From: Clostridiales bacterium
Lineage (GTDB): Bacteria > Bacillota > Clostridia > Oscillospirales > Oscillospiraceae
Assembly: GCA_019423635.1 (NCBI GenBank)
Contig: JAHZBA010000026.1
Span: 1-42,332, forward strand
Direction: 5' to 3'
DNA: 42,332 bases
A program made the position numbers and the translations under genes. A model generated the notes under the pieces. The model ran no database searches, was not told the origin of the DNA, and was given only the letters and a program-made list of their open reading frames with translations. Each line of letters starts with the position of its first letter. The first letter of the stretch is position 1. Below, piece by piece: positions 30,382-38,723 of the stretch.

Positions 30382-31305
30382 TCATTCTGCCTGTAGATAG
30401 ACCCGGACCCACTCTTCCACACCGTCCTGCGCGGGGCTGTCCGGCGCAGGGGACACCCCCCGCTCCGAAAGCGCCTCCAGCAGGGCGCCGTACTCCTGGG
30501 CGCTCAGCAGGGAAAAGGGCGTTCCGCTCTCGTCGGTGCCCACGGGATACCCGGCCAGCAGATCCTCCTGGGAGGCAGGAATCCAGGCGCTCACAGGCGC
30601 GGAGACGTCCGCCTGCGGGGGCGCGGGTTCGGCGCTCTGGGCCGCAATCCCCACCTCCTGGTCCTCGTCGGTTCGCCCCTCCCCGTAAAAGGCCTGGGGG
30701 GTCCCCGGTGCGGCGGGATCGGCGGCCTCCATATTCGCAGCCGGAGCCGCCGCGTCATAGTCCTGCCCGTCGGCGGAGGCAATGCTCCGCTCCCGGCCTT
30801 TCTCAGCCATGCCGCCGCCTGAATTCTCCGCGTTGTCCATGGCGGTCTCCGGCAGCTCGGCCGATTCCTTCTCCTCGCTCTTCTCCGGGAGCTGTGCCGC
30901 GGTGGTGAGCCCGTACTCCTCCGGGGCCGCGTCATCCTCCGCGACGGCGTCCTCGCGGCTCTGGGGGGCGGGCGCCCGGTTGGCCAGAGGCACTCTGGCC
31001 AGCAAAATCACAACGGCACAGCAGGCCGCCAGGGGCAGCAGCCTCCCGACCCAGGGGGCTGCGCGCTTTTTTTGAGGCGCCGCACCGGCCCGGATGGCGG
31101 CGGAGACCGCCTCGGCAAAGCCCTCCGGCACCGCCGTGTCCTCCGCATCGGGGAAGGCGGCCCGGATGGCCAGGACATCGTCCACGTAGGCCCGGCAGGC
31201 GGGGCACAGGTCCAGGTGCTCCTGGACCCGGACCATCTCCTCCGCCGTCAGCTCTCCGTCCGCAAAGGGGTCCAGCAGGGCCGCGTATTCTTCACAGATA
31301 TTCAT
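30382..31305 (-). CDS. Anti-sigma factor with zinc-finger (zf-HC2) domain
   Basis: A 307-residue single-pass membrane protein. The N-terminal anti-sigma zinc-binding motif His30-x3-Cys34-x2-Cys37 (HLDLCPAC) is clear, with Cys4 as a possible fourth ligand. A transmembrane helix is at about residues 88-104 (LLPLAACCAVVILLARV). The rest is a long acidic, low-complexity extracytoplasmic part rich in A, E, D and P. Its start overlaps the sigma factor stop by four bases, so it should hold that sigma factor at the membrane. The external signal is not evident. Confidence 0.88.
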   Translation of the reverse strand: MNICEEYAALLDPFADGELTAEEMVRVQEHLDLCPACRAYVDDVLAIRAAFPDAEDTAVPEGFAEAVSAAIRAGAAPQKKRAAPWVGRLLPLAACCAVVILLARVPLANRAPAPQSREDAVAEDDAAPEEYGLTTAAQLPEKSEEKESAELPETAMDNAENSGGGMAEKGRERSIASADGQDYDAAAPAANMEAADPAAPGTPQAFYGEGRTDEDQEVGIAAQSAEPAPPQADVSAPVSAWIPASQEDLLAGYPVGTDESGTPFSLLSAQEYGALLEALSERGVSPAPDSPAQDGVEEWVRVYLQAE

Positions 31306-31910
31306 GAGCAGCCCTCCTTCTCTGCCGGTTTAGACGGATGGGTTTCCGAAAAGTTCCCGCTTTCCAGCAGAATTTTTCGCAGCTGTCTGCGTCCGCGGCT
31401 GATGCGGGATTTCACCGTCCCCAGATCCAGCTGGCAGATGGCGGCGATCTCCTCATAGGTCCGCTGGTGGATCTCCCGCAGGATCAGCACCTGGCGGTAG
31501 TCCGGCGGCAGGGCCTGGAGGCCCGCCTCAATCTGCCGCCGCAGCTCCGCGCGCTCCGCCTGGAGCTGGGGGGACGGGGCCTGATCCGGCAGGTCCAGGC
31601 CGGCCTCGGCGTCGTCCAGGGAGGGCCCCGCGGCGCTCCGGTGCCGCCCCTCCCGCCGCAGCAGATCCACGCAGGCGTTAGAGGCCAGGCGGTAGAGCCA
31701 CGTGGAGAAGCTGGACTCTCCCCGGAAAAACCGGAGACCCTGCCAGGCGGCCAGGAAGGCCTCCTGGGCCGCCTCCTCCGCGTCGGCGGGGTTGCGGCAC
31801 ATGCGCGTGGTCAGGGCAAAGACCCGCTTTTCATACAGGCGCACCAGACGGGCAAAGGCCTCCTGGTCCCCCTCACGGGCCGCGTCAATCCATGTCTGTT
31901 CCTCGTTCAT
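31302..31910 (-). CDS. ECF-type RNA polymerase sigma factor
   Basis: A 202-residue sigma-70 family member of the extracytoplasmic-function group. Region 2 spans about residues 20-85 (LVRLYEKRVFALTTRMC…AEEAAQEAFLAAWQGL…FSTWLYRLASNACVD). Region 4 spans about 130-185 (LPPDYRQVLILREIHQRTYEEIA…LGTVKSRISRGRRQLRK). It is translationally coupled to its anti-sigma factor downstream and to dus upstream by four-base overlaps. The promoters it recognises are not identified. Confidence 0.93.
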   Translation of the reverse strand: MNEEQTWIDAAREGDQEAFARLVRLYEKRVFALTTRMCRNPADAEEAAQEAFLAAWQGLRFFRGESSFSTWLYRLASNACVDLLRREGRHRSAAGPSLDDAEAGLDLPDQAPSPQLQAERAELRRQIEAGLQALPPDYRQVLILREIHQRTYEEIAAICQLDLGTVKSRISRGRRQLRKILLESGNFSETHPSKPAEKEGCS

Positions 31911-32875
31911 GTCAAGTCACGCTTGATCCCTTTCGTCACCTGATAGACGTCCTCCAGGGTGTTCATCCGGACGATCTGTTCCTTGTAGTAGCTGGCGTGG
32001 GGCACGCCCTTGAGATACCAGCAGTAGTGCCGCCGGGCCTCCAGCACCGCCACCCGCTCCCCCCGGAGCTCTGCCGAGAGCGCAATCTGGCGCACGGCGG
32101 TGTCACACCGCTCCGCGAGAGGCGGCAGGGGCGGCACGGGCTGCCCCTCCAGCACCGCCGCGGCCTGCTGGAAGAGCCAGGGGTTCCCGAAGCACCCCCT
32201 GGCGATCATGGCCATGTCGGCCTTGGTGTGCTGTAAGATCCGGGCGGCGTCCTCCGGCTTCCAGATGTCCCCGTTGGCAATCACCGGGACGGACACCGCC
32301 TCCTTCACCTGGCGGATGCAGTTCCAGTCGGCGGTGCCGCCGTAGACCTGGGCCCTTGTGCGGCCGTGGACCGCCACGGCGGAGACTCCCGCCGCCTCCA
32401 GCGTCTTCGCAAACTCCACGCAGTTGCAGCTGCCCATGTCCCAGCCCCGGCGGAACTTGGCCGTCACCGGCACGGGCACCGCCTTGACCATGGCCTCCAC
32501 GATCCGCCCGGCCCTGTCCGGGTCCTTCATCAGCGCGGCGCCGTCGCCGTTGTTCACGATCTTGCCCATGGGACAGCCCATGTTGATGTCGATGATATCC
32601 GCCGGGGTGTGCTCCAACACGATCTGGGCCGCCTCCGCCATGCACACCGGGTCGCTGCCGAAGATCTGCACGGCGGCGGGGTGCTCTCCGGGGAACTGGC
32701 GCAGGAGGGTGAGGGTTTTCTTGTCGTGGTAGCACAGGGCCCTGGAGGAGATCAGCTCCGTCACCGTGTACCCGGCCCCCAGCTCGGAGCAGATCTGCCG
32801 GAAGGCCGCGTCCGTCACCCCGGCCATGGGGGCCAGAGCCAGCCGGGAGTTGATTTCTACGCTTCCGATGCGCAT
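31907..32875 (-). CDS. dusB: tRNA-dihydrouridine synthase (DusB family)
   Basis: An FMN enzyme that reduces specific uridines in tRNA to dihydrouridine. The protein has 322 residues. The TIM-barrel start is LALAPMAGVTDAAFRQI. The catalytic cysteine lies in DINMGCPMGKIV, and the FMN/tRNA segments PVTAKFRRGWD, VHGRTRAQVYGG and VIANGDIW follow. ATG 32875 has AAAGGAG about 8 nt upstream, so I prefer it to the ATG 18 nt earlier. It is the first gene of a coupled operon with the sigma and anti-sigma genes. Confidence 0.93.
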   Translation of the reverse strand: MRIGSVEINSRLALAPMAGVTDAAFRQICSELGAGYTVTELISSRALCYHDKKTLTLLRQFPGEHPAAVQIFGSDPVCMAEAAQIVLEHTPADIIDINMGCPMGKIVNNGDGAALMKDPDRAGRIVEAMVKAVPVPVTAKFRRGWDMGSCNCVEFAKTLEAAGVSAVAVHGRTRAQVYGGTADWNCIRQVKEAVSVPVIANGDIWKPEDAARILQHTKADMAMIARGCFGNPWLFQQAAAVLEGQPVPPLPPLAERCDTAVRQIALSAELRGERVAVLEARRHYCWYLKGVPHASYYKEQIVRMNTLEDVYQVTKGIKRDLT

Positions 32876-32907
32876 GGGCGTTCTCCTTTGCAAGAAAAGT
32901 GGATTTT

Positions 32908-32936
32908 ATCATACCACAGCGGCGGGAAAAAGTCCA
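32908..32936 (-). promoter_or_regulatory. Promoter of the dus-sigma-anti-sigma operon
   Basis: TGGACT, a 17-nt spacer ending TGTGG, and TATGAT on the minus strand: an extended -10 promoter closely like those of queT and the 33792 gene. Confidence 0.6.
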
Positions 32937-33059
32937 CGGGGAAAAGTCGGGCGGCTCTTTTCTCTTTCGTGTTGATGAACGACTGAAAACCTTTTAATCG
33001 CCGAAGTGACAAAACAGGCAGCCGCCCATCATGGACGACCGCCTGATAAACCGGAGGTG

Positions 33060-33593
33060 TCATTCTGATATTAAGCCATTTACAATACAATCTGCATATT
33101 GGCCACATAGGCGTGTTTCAAAGATTTCCTGCAAAACATTTGATATGATTTGTGCTGCTTCGTCTTTATCCGAATTGTCGATCACTGCTAAAGGCAGCAA
33201 TAAAAGAAACATTTGTTTATCTATCATAGAGGTCAATAACTCCTTGAATGGAATTACTTGGATATTATAATGCCCGCCTGTACAAGCAATCTGTTTATCA
33301 TTGATGAAATATACTGTATCCCCTGGGTGAAATTCAATTTTTAAGGTTTGAGTTGAGGAGAGTTCGCAAATAAGTGTTTCCGGTTGATCGGCATAGCCGT
33401 CTGATTTCTCTAAAACCCCATCACAATATTTTGTGAAATGATCCCACCAACTTGTATCACACATTCCATTTTCTGTCATGAGTTCGGTCAATGACATATC
33501 TGTCTCTTCCTCCAAAGCAGTTGGGAAAGAAGTTGCCATGTAACCCACCCAAAAATCCCGATTGGAAAAATCTATCTCATGTAATGAAATCAC
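33060..33593 (-). CDS. Low-GC orphan protein, possibly an immunity-type protein
   Basis: A 177-residue soluble acidic protein. It begins MISLHEIDFSNRDFWVGYMA and contains TSFPTALEEETD, a WWDHFTKYCDG segment and FHPGDTVYFINDKQ. I do not recognise a characterised family with certainty. The acidic character and the aromatic N-terminal FW-x-GY motif recall polymorphic-toxin immunity proteins (Imm19-like), a weak comparison. The coding region is visibly AT-rich against neighbours of about 65% GC, which suggests recent transfer. No toxin gene is adjacent. Confidence 0.7.
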   Translation of the reverse strand: MISLHEIDFSNRDFWVGYMATSFPTALEEETDMSLTELMTENGMCDTSWWDHFTKYCDGVLEKSDGYADQPETLICELSSTQTLKIEFHPGDTVYFINDKQIACTGGHYNIQVIPFKELLTSMIDKQMFLLLLPLAVIDNSDKDEAAQIISNVLQEIFETRLCGQYADCIVNGLISE

Positions 33594-33727
33594 CTTATTT
33601 TTCCTCCAACAGAATCCCGATTTGTTAAGCTGAGTATATCACAGCCAATATTCCGTTTCAAGCCGGCATTGGTGAGATTGCCGGTGGGCGGAGCAATCAG
33701 CACAGAAGAGAAAAGGGATCATCGGAC

Positions 33728-33756
33728 TTGCGTCCCGGAACGCCCTGTGGTATCAT
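33728..33756 (+). promoter_or_regulatory. Promoter of the CAT-like acetyltransferase gene
   Basis: TTGCGT, 17 nt and TATCAT, with TGTGG before the -10 box (extended -10). Confidence 0.65.
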
Positions 33757-33791
33757 GATGAGACTTTTCGACATAGAAGGAGGGAATTTCA

Positions 33792-34415
33792 TTGAAGGAA
33801 ATCAATCCTGCCGGGGCCAGGCGCGCCGAGGCGTTCGCCCTGTGGCTCCACGCGCCCATGCCCATGATTACGCTGCTGAAAACCCTGGACGTCACCCGCC
33901 TGGTCCGCCTGAGCCGCCGGGAGTGGAAGTTCAACCTGCTGCTGTGCTGGTGCATCGGAAAGGCCGCCTCCCGGACGGAGGAGTTCTGCCTTTTGCCGGT
34001 GGGGGAGAGGCTGATGCAGTATGAGCGCCTGGCCGTCAGCACCGTGGTGGCCCTGCCCGGCGGCGGGATCAGTACCTGCGACATCCCCTTCTCCGGAGAC
34101 CTCGCCCGGTTCCGCCGGGACTATGTGGCCCTGACCGCCCAGGTCCGCGGCACCGGCCGGGCCTATGACCTGGGGGAGGAGTTCATGGTCATCGGCACCT
34201 CCGCCCTGGCCCGGTACGAGATCGACGGGGCCGTCAACATCTATGCCGGTGTCTACAACAACCCCTTTTTGATCTGGGGAAAATACCGGAAAAAATTCCT
34301 CAGATTCCTGCTTCCCGTCTCCTTCCAGTTCCACCACGTCCAGATGGACGGCCAGGAGGCCGCGGCGTTCCTGGAGCACCTGCAGGAGGAGATCAGCCGG
34401 CTGAGGCTCCCATGA
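33792..34415 (+). CDS. CatA-like O-acetyltransferase (chloramphenicol acetyltransferase fold)
   Basis: A 207-residue protein of the CAT superfamily. The C-terminal catalytic motif HHxxxDG is present as HHVQMDG (about residues 186-192), and VYNNPFLIWGKYRKKF resembles the CAT segment before it. Catalytic His and Asp are therefore kept. The start is TTG at 33792, with AAGGAGGG ending about 8 nt upstream. CAT-fold homologues without drug-resistance activity are common, so chloramphenicol resistance is not established. It stands alone with its own promoter and terminator. Confidence 0.78.
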   Translation: MKEINPAGARRAEAFALWLHAPMPMITLLKTLDVTRLVRLSRREWKFNLLLCWCIGKAASRTEEFCLLPVGERLMQYERLAVSTVVALPGGGISTCDIPFSGDLARFRRDYVALTAQVRGTGRAYDLGEEFMVIGTSALARYEIDGAVNIYAGVYNNPFLIWGKYRKKFLRFLLPVSFQFHHVQMDGQEAAAFLEHLQEEISRLRLP

Positions 34416-34448
34416 AAAAGGCGCGGACTTGCAGTCCGCGCCTTTTTT
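34415..34448 (+). terminator. Intrinsic terminator shared by the acetyltransferase and telA genes
   Basis: AAGGCGCGGACT and AGTCCGCGCCTT pair across a TGC loop, with A and T runs on either side, so it can act in both directions between the convergent genes. Confidence 0.88.
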
Positions 34449-34537
34449 GCCGCTGTTGAGGCCCATCCGGCAAAATCCCGCAGGGACGGCCATCCGCCGT
34501 CCGTCCCCTTTCGCCTCCGGTCTCCAGGTGTTCCCGT

Positions 34538-35668
34538 CTATCCCCGCAGCTCCAGGAGCTTTTGCTTCAGCTCCCCCTCAATCCGGCCCAGCTCCGCCTC
34601 GGCGGCCCGGCGCTTCTCGGCGCTCTCCCGCTGGATGGTCATCACCTCGTCCAGGGTGGAGATCAGCTGCTCGTTGGTGTGCTGGAGGGTCTCAATGTCC
34701 ACAATGCTCCGCTGGGACTCCCGGGCGGTCTCCACGGTGCCCAGGCGCAGCATGTCGGCGTTCTGCCGCAGAAGCTGGTTGGTCATCTCCGTCACGGCGT
34801 TCTGGGCCGCCGTGGCCTGCCGGGAGTGCTCCAGCCCCAGGGCCAGCACCATCTGACTTTTCCACAGGGGGATGGTGTTCATCAGGGAGGACTGGATCTT
34901 CTCCACCATCAGCGTGTCGTTGTTCTGGAGCAGCCGGGTCTGGGGCGCCATCTGAATGGAGATGATCCGCGTCAGCTCCAGGTCGTGGAGCTTCTTCTCA
35001 AAGCGCTCGCACATCTGGCTGAGGTCGTTGTAGGCCTGGGCGTCCTCCTGGGCGCCGGTCTGCTGGGCCCTCTCCCGCAGGGCGGTCAGCTCCTCGGTGC
35101 GCACCTGCTCCAGCCGCTTCTGCCCCGCCAGAATATACATGGTCAGCTCTTTATAGTACTGAAGGTTCAGCTCATACATCTTGTCCAGCATGGCCACGTC
35201 CTTCAAAAGCGTCACCTTGTGCTGCTCCAGCTGCCGGGAGATCTGGTCCACATTGGTCTCCACCTTGCTGTACTGGGCTTTCATGAGCTCCAGCTTGCCG
35301 CCGCCCTTTTTGGCCCGGCCGAAGAGGCCCTTTTTCTCCTCGTCCTGGCCGAAGCCCTTCAGCTCCACCACCAGCTGGCTGAGGGCCTTGCCCACCTCGC
35401 CCATGTCCTTGCTGCGGACGGAGGCCAGGGCGTCCTGGGAGAAGCCCGCCACGTTCTTCTGGGCGGCGGCGCCGTACTGGAGGACCAGGTTGGAGTCCCG
35501 CAGGTCGATTTTTTTCGCAAAATCCGCCACCTGCTGCTTCTCCGTCTCGCTGAGCATGCTGTCGTCCAGCCGGGCGGCAGGGGCCGCCGCCTGCTCCGGC
35601 ACCGTCGGCGCCGGGGCAGCCACCGGCCGGGTATCGAAAACCAGCTCCGGGATGTGCTTTTCTTCCAT
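34538..35668 (-). CDS. TelA-family toxic anion resistance protein
   Basis: A 376-residue, mostly helical cytoplasmic protein with long coiled-coil-like stretches. Family segments are DLRDSNLVLQYGAAAQKNVAGFSQDALASVRSKD, LDKMYELNLQYYKELTMYILAGQKRL and IPLWKSQMVLALGLEHSRQATAAQ (given here only to mark order). TelA proteins are tied to tellurite, lantibiotic and cell-envelope stress tolerance; the mechanism is unclear. GGAGG is just upstream of the start, and a TTGACC-18-TATAAT promoter lies at 35745-35774. No ter genes are adjacent. Confidence 0.9.
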   Translation of the reverse strand: MEEKHIPELVFDTRPVAAPAPTVPEQAAAPAARLDDSMLSETEKQQVADFAKKIDLRDSNLVLQYGAAAQKNVAGFSQDALASVRSKDMGEVGKALSQLVVELKGFGQDEEKKGLFGRAKKGGGKLELMKAQYSKVETNVDQISRQLEQHKVTLLKDVAMLDKMYELNLQYYKELTMYILAGQKRLEQVRTEELTALRERAQQTGAQEDAQAYNDLSQMCERFEKKLHDLELTRIISIQMAPQTRLLQNNDTLMVEKIQSSLMNTIPLWKSQMVLALGLEHSRQATAAQNAVTEMTNQLLRQNADMLRLGTVETARESQRSIVDIETLQHTNEQLISTLDEVMTIQRESAEKRRAAEAELGRIEGELKQKLLELRG

Positions 35669-35744
35669 AGTAGATCCTCCGTTCCTCTCTGGTGTATAAC
35701 TTCCAGGTGCCGTCTCTTTTGATAGGTTATAGGTTCCGGCTCTG

Positions 35745-35774
35745 ATTATACTCCCCTTTCCAAAAGCAGGTCAA
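35745..35774 (-). promoter_or_regulatory. Promoter of telA
   Basis: TTGACC, an 18-nt spacer and TATAAT on the minus strand, about 75 nt before the telA start. Confidence 0.75.
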
Positions 35775-35824
35775 GGCGTAATTGGAACAGGGCGTGTCCG
35801 GACGCGCATTTTATAGTCACCGCA

Positions 35825-36114
35825 GTTGAAAAGAGGTAAATATTACCTCCGAACTGAAAGGCAGGAAGTAATATTGCCATGTTTTTCGGTTGCCGCCGTT
35901 TACGGCGGCGAGAAAAACGGCTCAAATCAAAGGTATTATTTCCGAACTTTATGTTCGGAAATAATACCACTTTTCAACCCTGGGGCGCGTACGCGCCCCA
36001 GGAGCCGTGAAACGGCCTAACGGTGGACTTCCTAGTCAAAACACGGCACATTTTATGTGCCGGCAGGCGATGCCTGCCTTGAACATCGGAATACCGATGC
36101 TCAAGTGTTTTGAC
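35825..36114. other. Double four-way-junction structured element
   Basis: Junction 1 has outer stem GTTGAAAAG/CTTTTCAAC (35825-35833, 35970-35978). It encloses a ~15-bp stem (35835-35850 with 35864-35878), a two-part stem GTTTTTC/GAAAAAC plus GCCGCCG/CGGCGGC (35881-35918), and a perfect 16-bp stem (35932-35947 with 35953-35968). A perfect 24-bp palindrome (35979-36002) and GCCGT-GAA-ACGGC (36004-36016) follow. Junction 2 has outer stem GTCAAAACAC/GTGTTTTGAC (36035-36044, 36105-36114). It encloses GGCACA/TGTGCC, GGCAGGC/GCCTGCC and TTGAACATCGG/CCGATGCTCAA with no unpaired base between helices. No gene is supported. It is either a structured RNA or a cruciform-forming mobile element. Confidence 0.85.
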
Positions 36115-36200
36115 TATATCACGGTTATCCGGGTTCTGCAAGGCCGGGGGCCGGTTTTGGGCACGTCCGTCTCCCGGGGAAATCCGGATCTCCCTTTGGA

Positions 36201-36250
36201 CGGGCGGATGATATCCGCCCCTACGGCGGCATTTCATGAACATGCGGACA
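36201..36250. repeat. Dispersed repeat fragment related to 25387-25436
   Basis: GGGCGGAT-GAT-ATCCGCCC (36202-36220) is a perfect hairpin, followed by CCTACGGCGGCATTTCATGAACATGCGGA. That matches the right arm and tail of the 25330 repeat. A further hairpin GGGGCGGC-GATCA-GCCGCCCC is at 36293-36313. The rest of the 36115-36409 gap holds nothing I can name. Confidence 0.65.
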
Positions 36251-36409
36251 AGACCAAATGCGCGGGTGTGTCCCTTTCACAGATTTTATGCAGGGGCGGC
36301 GATCAGCCGCCCCGCATTGCGTTTCGGAGGCGCCATACACTGCACAGATTGGGCGCTTCCCTTCCAATCCGCCGGAAAAGGGCCGCTCTGCCGCCGGGAA
36401 GCCCCTCCT

Positions 36410-38275
36410 CTATCGCTCCAGGTAGATCATCAGCACCGCCACATCGGCGGGGGAGACCCCCGAGATCCGGGACGCCTGCCCCAGGTCCAGGGGGCGCACC
36501 GCGTTCAGCTTCTCCCGGGCCTCCAGCCGCAGCCCCTGGATGGTGCTGTAGTCCAGGTCCGGCGGCAGCCGCCGCCGCTCCATGCGCCGCAGCTCCTCCA
36601 CCTGTTTTTGCTGGCGCTGGATGTAGCCCTCGTACTTCACGGAGATCTCCACCTGCTCCCGCACCGCTTGGGACAGCGCCGGCCGGCCGGGGTCGAAGGG
36701 CGCCAGATCCTCATAGTGCAGCTGAGGCCGCCGCAGCAGGGCGATCAGAGGACAGCCGTCCGGCGCGTCGGAGGTCCCCCGCTCTGCCAGGAATTCCGAC
36801 AGCGCCGGGGAGGGCGGCACCCCCGTGTGGGTCAGCCGCCGGATCTCCGCCTCCACCTGGGCGTACTTCTCCTCCACCGCCCTCAGCCGCGCCCCGTCCA
36901 CCAGGCCGATCTCATGGCCCCGGCGGGTGAGCCGCAGGTCCGCGTTGTCCTGCCGGAGCAGCAGGCGGTACTCGCTGCGGGAGGTCATGATGCGGTAGGG
37001 CTCCTCCGTGCCCTTGGTCACAAGGTCGTCAATCAGCGTCCCGATATAGGACTCCGACCGGGAGAGAACAAAGTCCCCCTGCCCCCGGAGCTTCCGCACG
37101 GCGTTGACGCCGGCACAAAAGCCCTGCACCGCCGCCTCCTCGTAGCCGGAGGAGCCGTTGAACTGCCCCGCGCCGTAGAGGCCGGGGACGGCCTTCACCT
37201 CCAGGGTGGGGGCCAACGCCAGGGGGTCGATGCAGTCGTACTCAATGGCGTAGGCGGGCCGGGTCATCACCGCCCGCCGCAGGCCCGGCACGCTGTGGAG
37301 CATCTGCACCTGCACCTCCTCCGGCATGGAGGAGGAGAAGCCCTGGATGTACAGCTCCTCCGTGTCCAGACCCATGGGCTCCACAAAGAGCTGGTGCCGG
37401 AGCTTGTCCGGAAAGCGGACGATCTTGGTCTCAAAGGAGGGACAGTACCGGGGGCCCACGCCCTCGATGAGGCCGGAGTACATGGGGGCCCGGTCCAGGT
37501 TCTCCCGGACAATGCGCCGCGTCTCCTCCGTGGTCCAGGTGAGCCAGCACACCGCCCGGTTCTCCGGCGGGTCCTCCGTGCTGTAGGAGAAGGGCACCGG
37601 CACCGCGTCCCCCGGCTGGAGCTCCATCTCCTCAAAGTCCACGGTGCGGGCATTGACCCGGGGCGGCGTGCCGGTTTTAAACCGCCGCAGGGGCAGGCCC
37701 AGCTTTTTCAAGGAGTCCGTCAGGCGGCCGGCGGCGTGCATCCCGTCGGGGCCGGAGTCCTCCACCCACTCGCCCACGATGGTCCGCCCGGTGAGGTAGG
37801 TGCCGGTGGCCAGGATCACGGCCTTCGCCGCAAACACCGCCCCGGTGGCCAGCACCACAGCGGACACCGCACCGTGTTCCGTGCGGATCTCCGTGACCTC
37901 CCCCTGGCGGACGGTGAGGTGCTCCTGCCGCTCCAGGGCGTGCTTCATGTACGCCTGGTACTTCCGCCGGTCCGCCTGGGCCCGGAGGGACCACACGGCG
38001 GGGCCCTTGCCCTTGTTCAGAAGGCGGTACTGGATGCAGCACGCATCCGCGGCCCGGGCCATCTCTCCGCCCAGGGCGTCCAGCTCCCGGACCAGGTGGC
38101 CCTTGCCGGTGCCGCCGATGGCGGGGTTGCAGGGCATATTGCCCACGGCGTCCAGGTTGATGGTGAAGACGATGGTCTCCGCCCCCAGGCGGGCGGCGGC
38201 CAGGGCGGCCTCGATCCCGGCGTGGCCGCCGCCGATGACGGCGATGTCGAAGGTTCCTGCGAGAAATTCTTGCAT
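36410..38275 (-). CDS. mnmG: MnmG (GidA), tRNA wobble-uridine modification FAD protein
   Basis: MnmG with MnmE adds the carboxymethylaminomethyl group to U34 of certain tRNAs. The protein has 621 residues, the normal length. The FAD-binding start is DIAVIGGGHAGIEAALAAAR. The conserved CNPAIGGTGKGHLVRELDALGG segment and the GPRYCPSFETKI cysteine motif are present, as are GLYGAGQFNGSSGYEEAAVQG and the C-terminal helical MnmE/tRNA-binding part. AAAGGAG precedes the start. The usual neighbours mnmE and rsmG are not next to it. Upstream is copy 2 of the structured repeat, so its promoter may lie within or beyond the repeat. Confidence 0.96.
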   Translation of the reverse strand: MQEFLAGTFDIAVIGGGHAGIEAALAAARLGAETIVFTINLDAVGNMPCNPAIGGTGKGHLVRELDALGGEMARAADACCIQYRLLNKGKGPAVWSLRAQADRRKYQAYMKHALERQEHLTVRQGEVTEIRTEHGAVSAVVLATGAVFAAKAVILATGTYLTGRTIVGEWVEDSGPDGMHAAGRLTDSLKKLGLPLRRFKTGTPPRVNARTVDFEEMELQPGDAVPVPFSYSTEDPPENRAVCWLTWTTEETRRIVRENLDRAPMYSGLIEGVGPRYCPSFETKIVRFPDKLRHQLFVEPMGLDTEELYIQGFSSSMPEEVQVQMLHSVPGLRRAVMTRPAYAIEYDCIDPLALAPTLEVKAVPGLYGAGQFNGSSGYEEAAVQGFCAGVNAVRKLRGQGDFVLSRSESYIGTLIDDLVTKGTEEPYRIMTSRSEYRLLLRQDNADLRLTRRGHEIGLVDGARLRAVEEKYAQVEAEIRRLTHTGVPPSPALSEFLAERGTSDAPDGCPLIALLRRPQLHYEDLAPFDPGRPALSQAVREQVEISVKYEGYIQRQQKQVEELRRMERRRLPPDLDYSTIQGLRLEAREKLNAVRPLDLGQASRISGVSPADVAVLMIYLER

Positions 38276-38319
38276 AAAGGCTCCTTTGGGGCCCCTCTGA
38301 AAGAGGGGGGGGGTGAGGT

Positions 38320-38669
38320 CCGGCCTGCGGCCGGGGGCGGGGAATTAGACCATGATGATGGTCTGGCAATGCACCCCCCATTTTCTCTTTTTCTGAGCGC
38401 AGAAAAAGAGAAAACGGGCCGTGCACGGTCCAAAAGAGAAAAAGACGCTGTGGCGAGAATTTGACCTGCGGTCAAATTTCGCCAATATGCGGGGGTTGTT
38501 GCCGCCCGGCTTGGGCAGAGACTTGGTGGCCCCTGCCGGCGCGCGCCGGACCTCCCAGGTGAAGGACCCTTGACCCGCGTGAAGATACTTCCGACAGTAA
38601 CTATTGGGAGCTGGACGGACGGTTTCTGCTTCTATTTCCGCGCTTTCCGCTTCGCTAAGCGCTGCCCGG
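38320..38669 (+). repeat. Structured repeat family, copy 2
   Basis: Matches copy 1 over its full length. Compensatory differences keep the stems: GACCAT-GATG-ATGGTC (copy 1 GCTAT…ATAGC), and TTTTCTCTTTTTCTG / CAGAAAAAGAGAAAA (copy 1 tip CGG/CCG). The CCGTGCACGG palindrome, the GAATTTGACC-TGC-GGTCAAATTTC stem and the final GCGCTT/AAGCGC hairpin are kept. Its 5' end abuts the mnmG start. It faces copy 3 across the XRE cassette. Confidence 0.88.
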
Positions 38670-38723
38670 AAGGGCTGGGGAGACCGGCTCCTTGGGCGGA
38701 ACGGCTCTGGGTTCCCGATCTGC

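Noticed and set aside
33792..34415. Chloramphenicol resistance gene
   Set aside because: Only the CAT fold and HHxxxDG motif are seen. Many chromosomal homologues do not confer resistance, so no resistance call is made.
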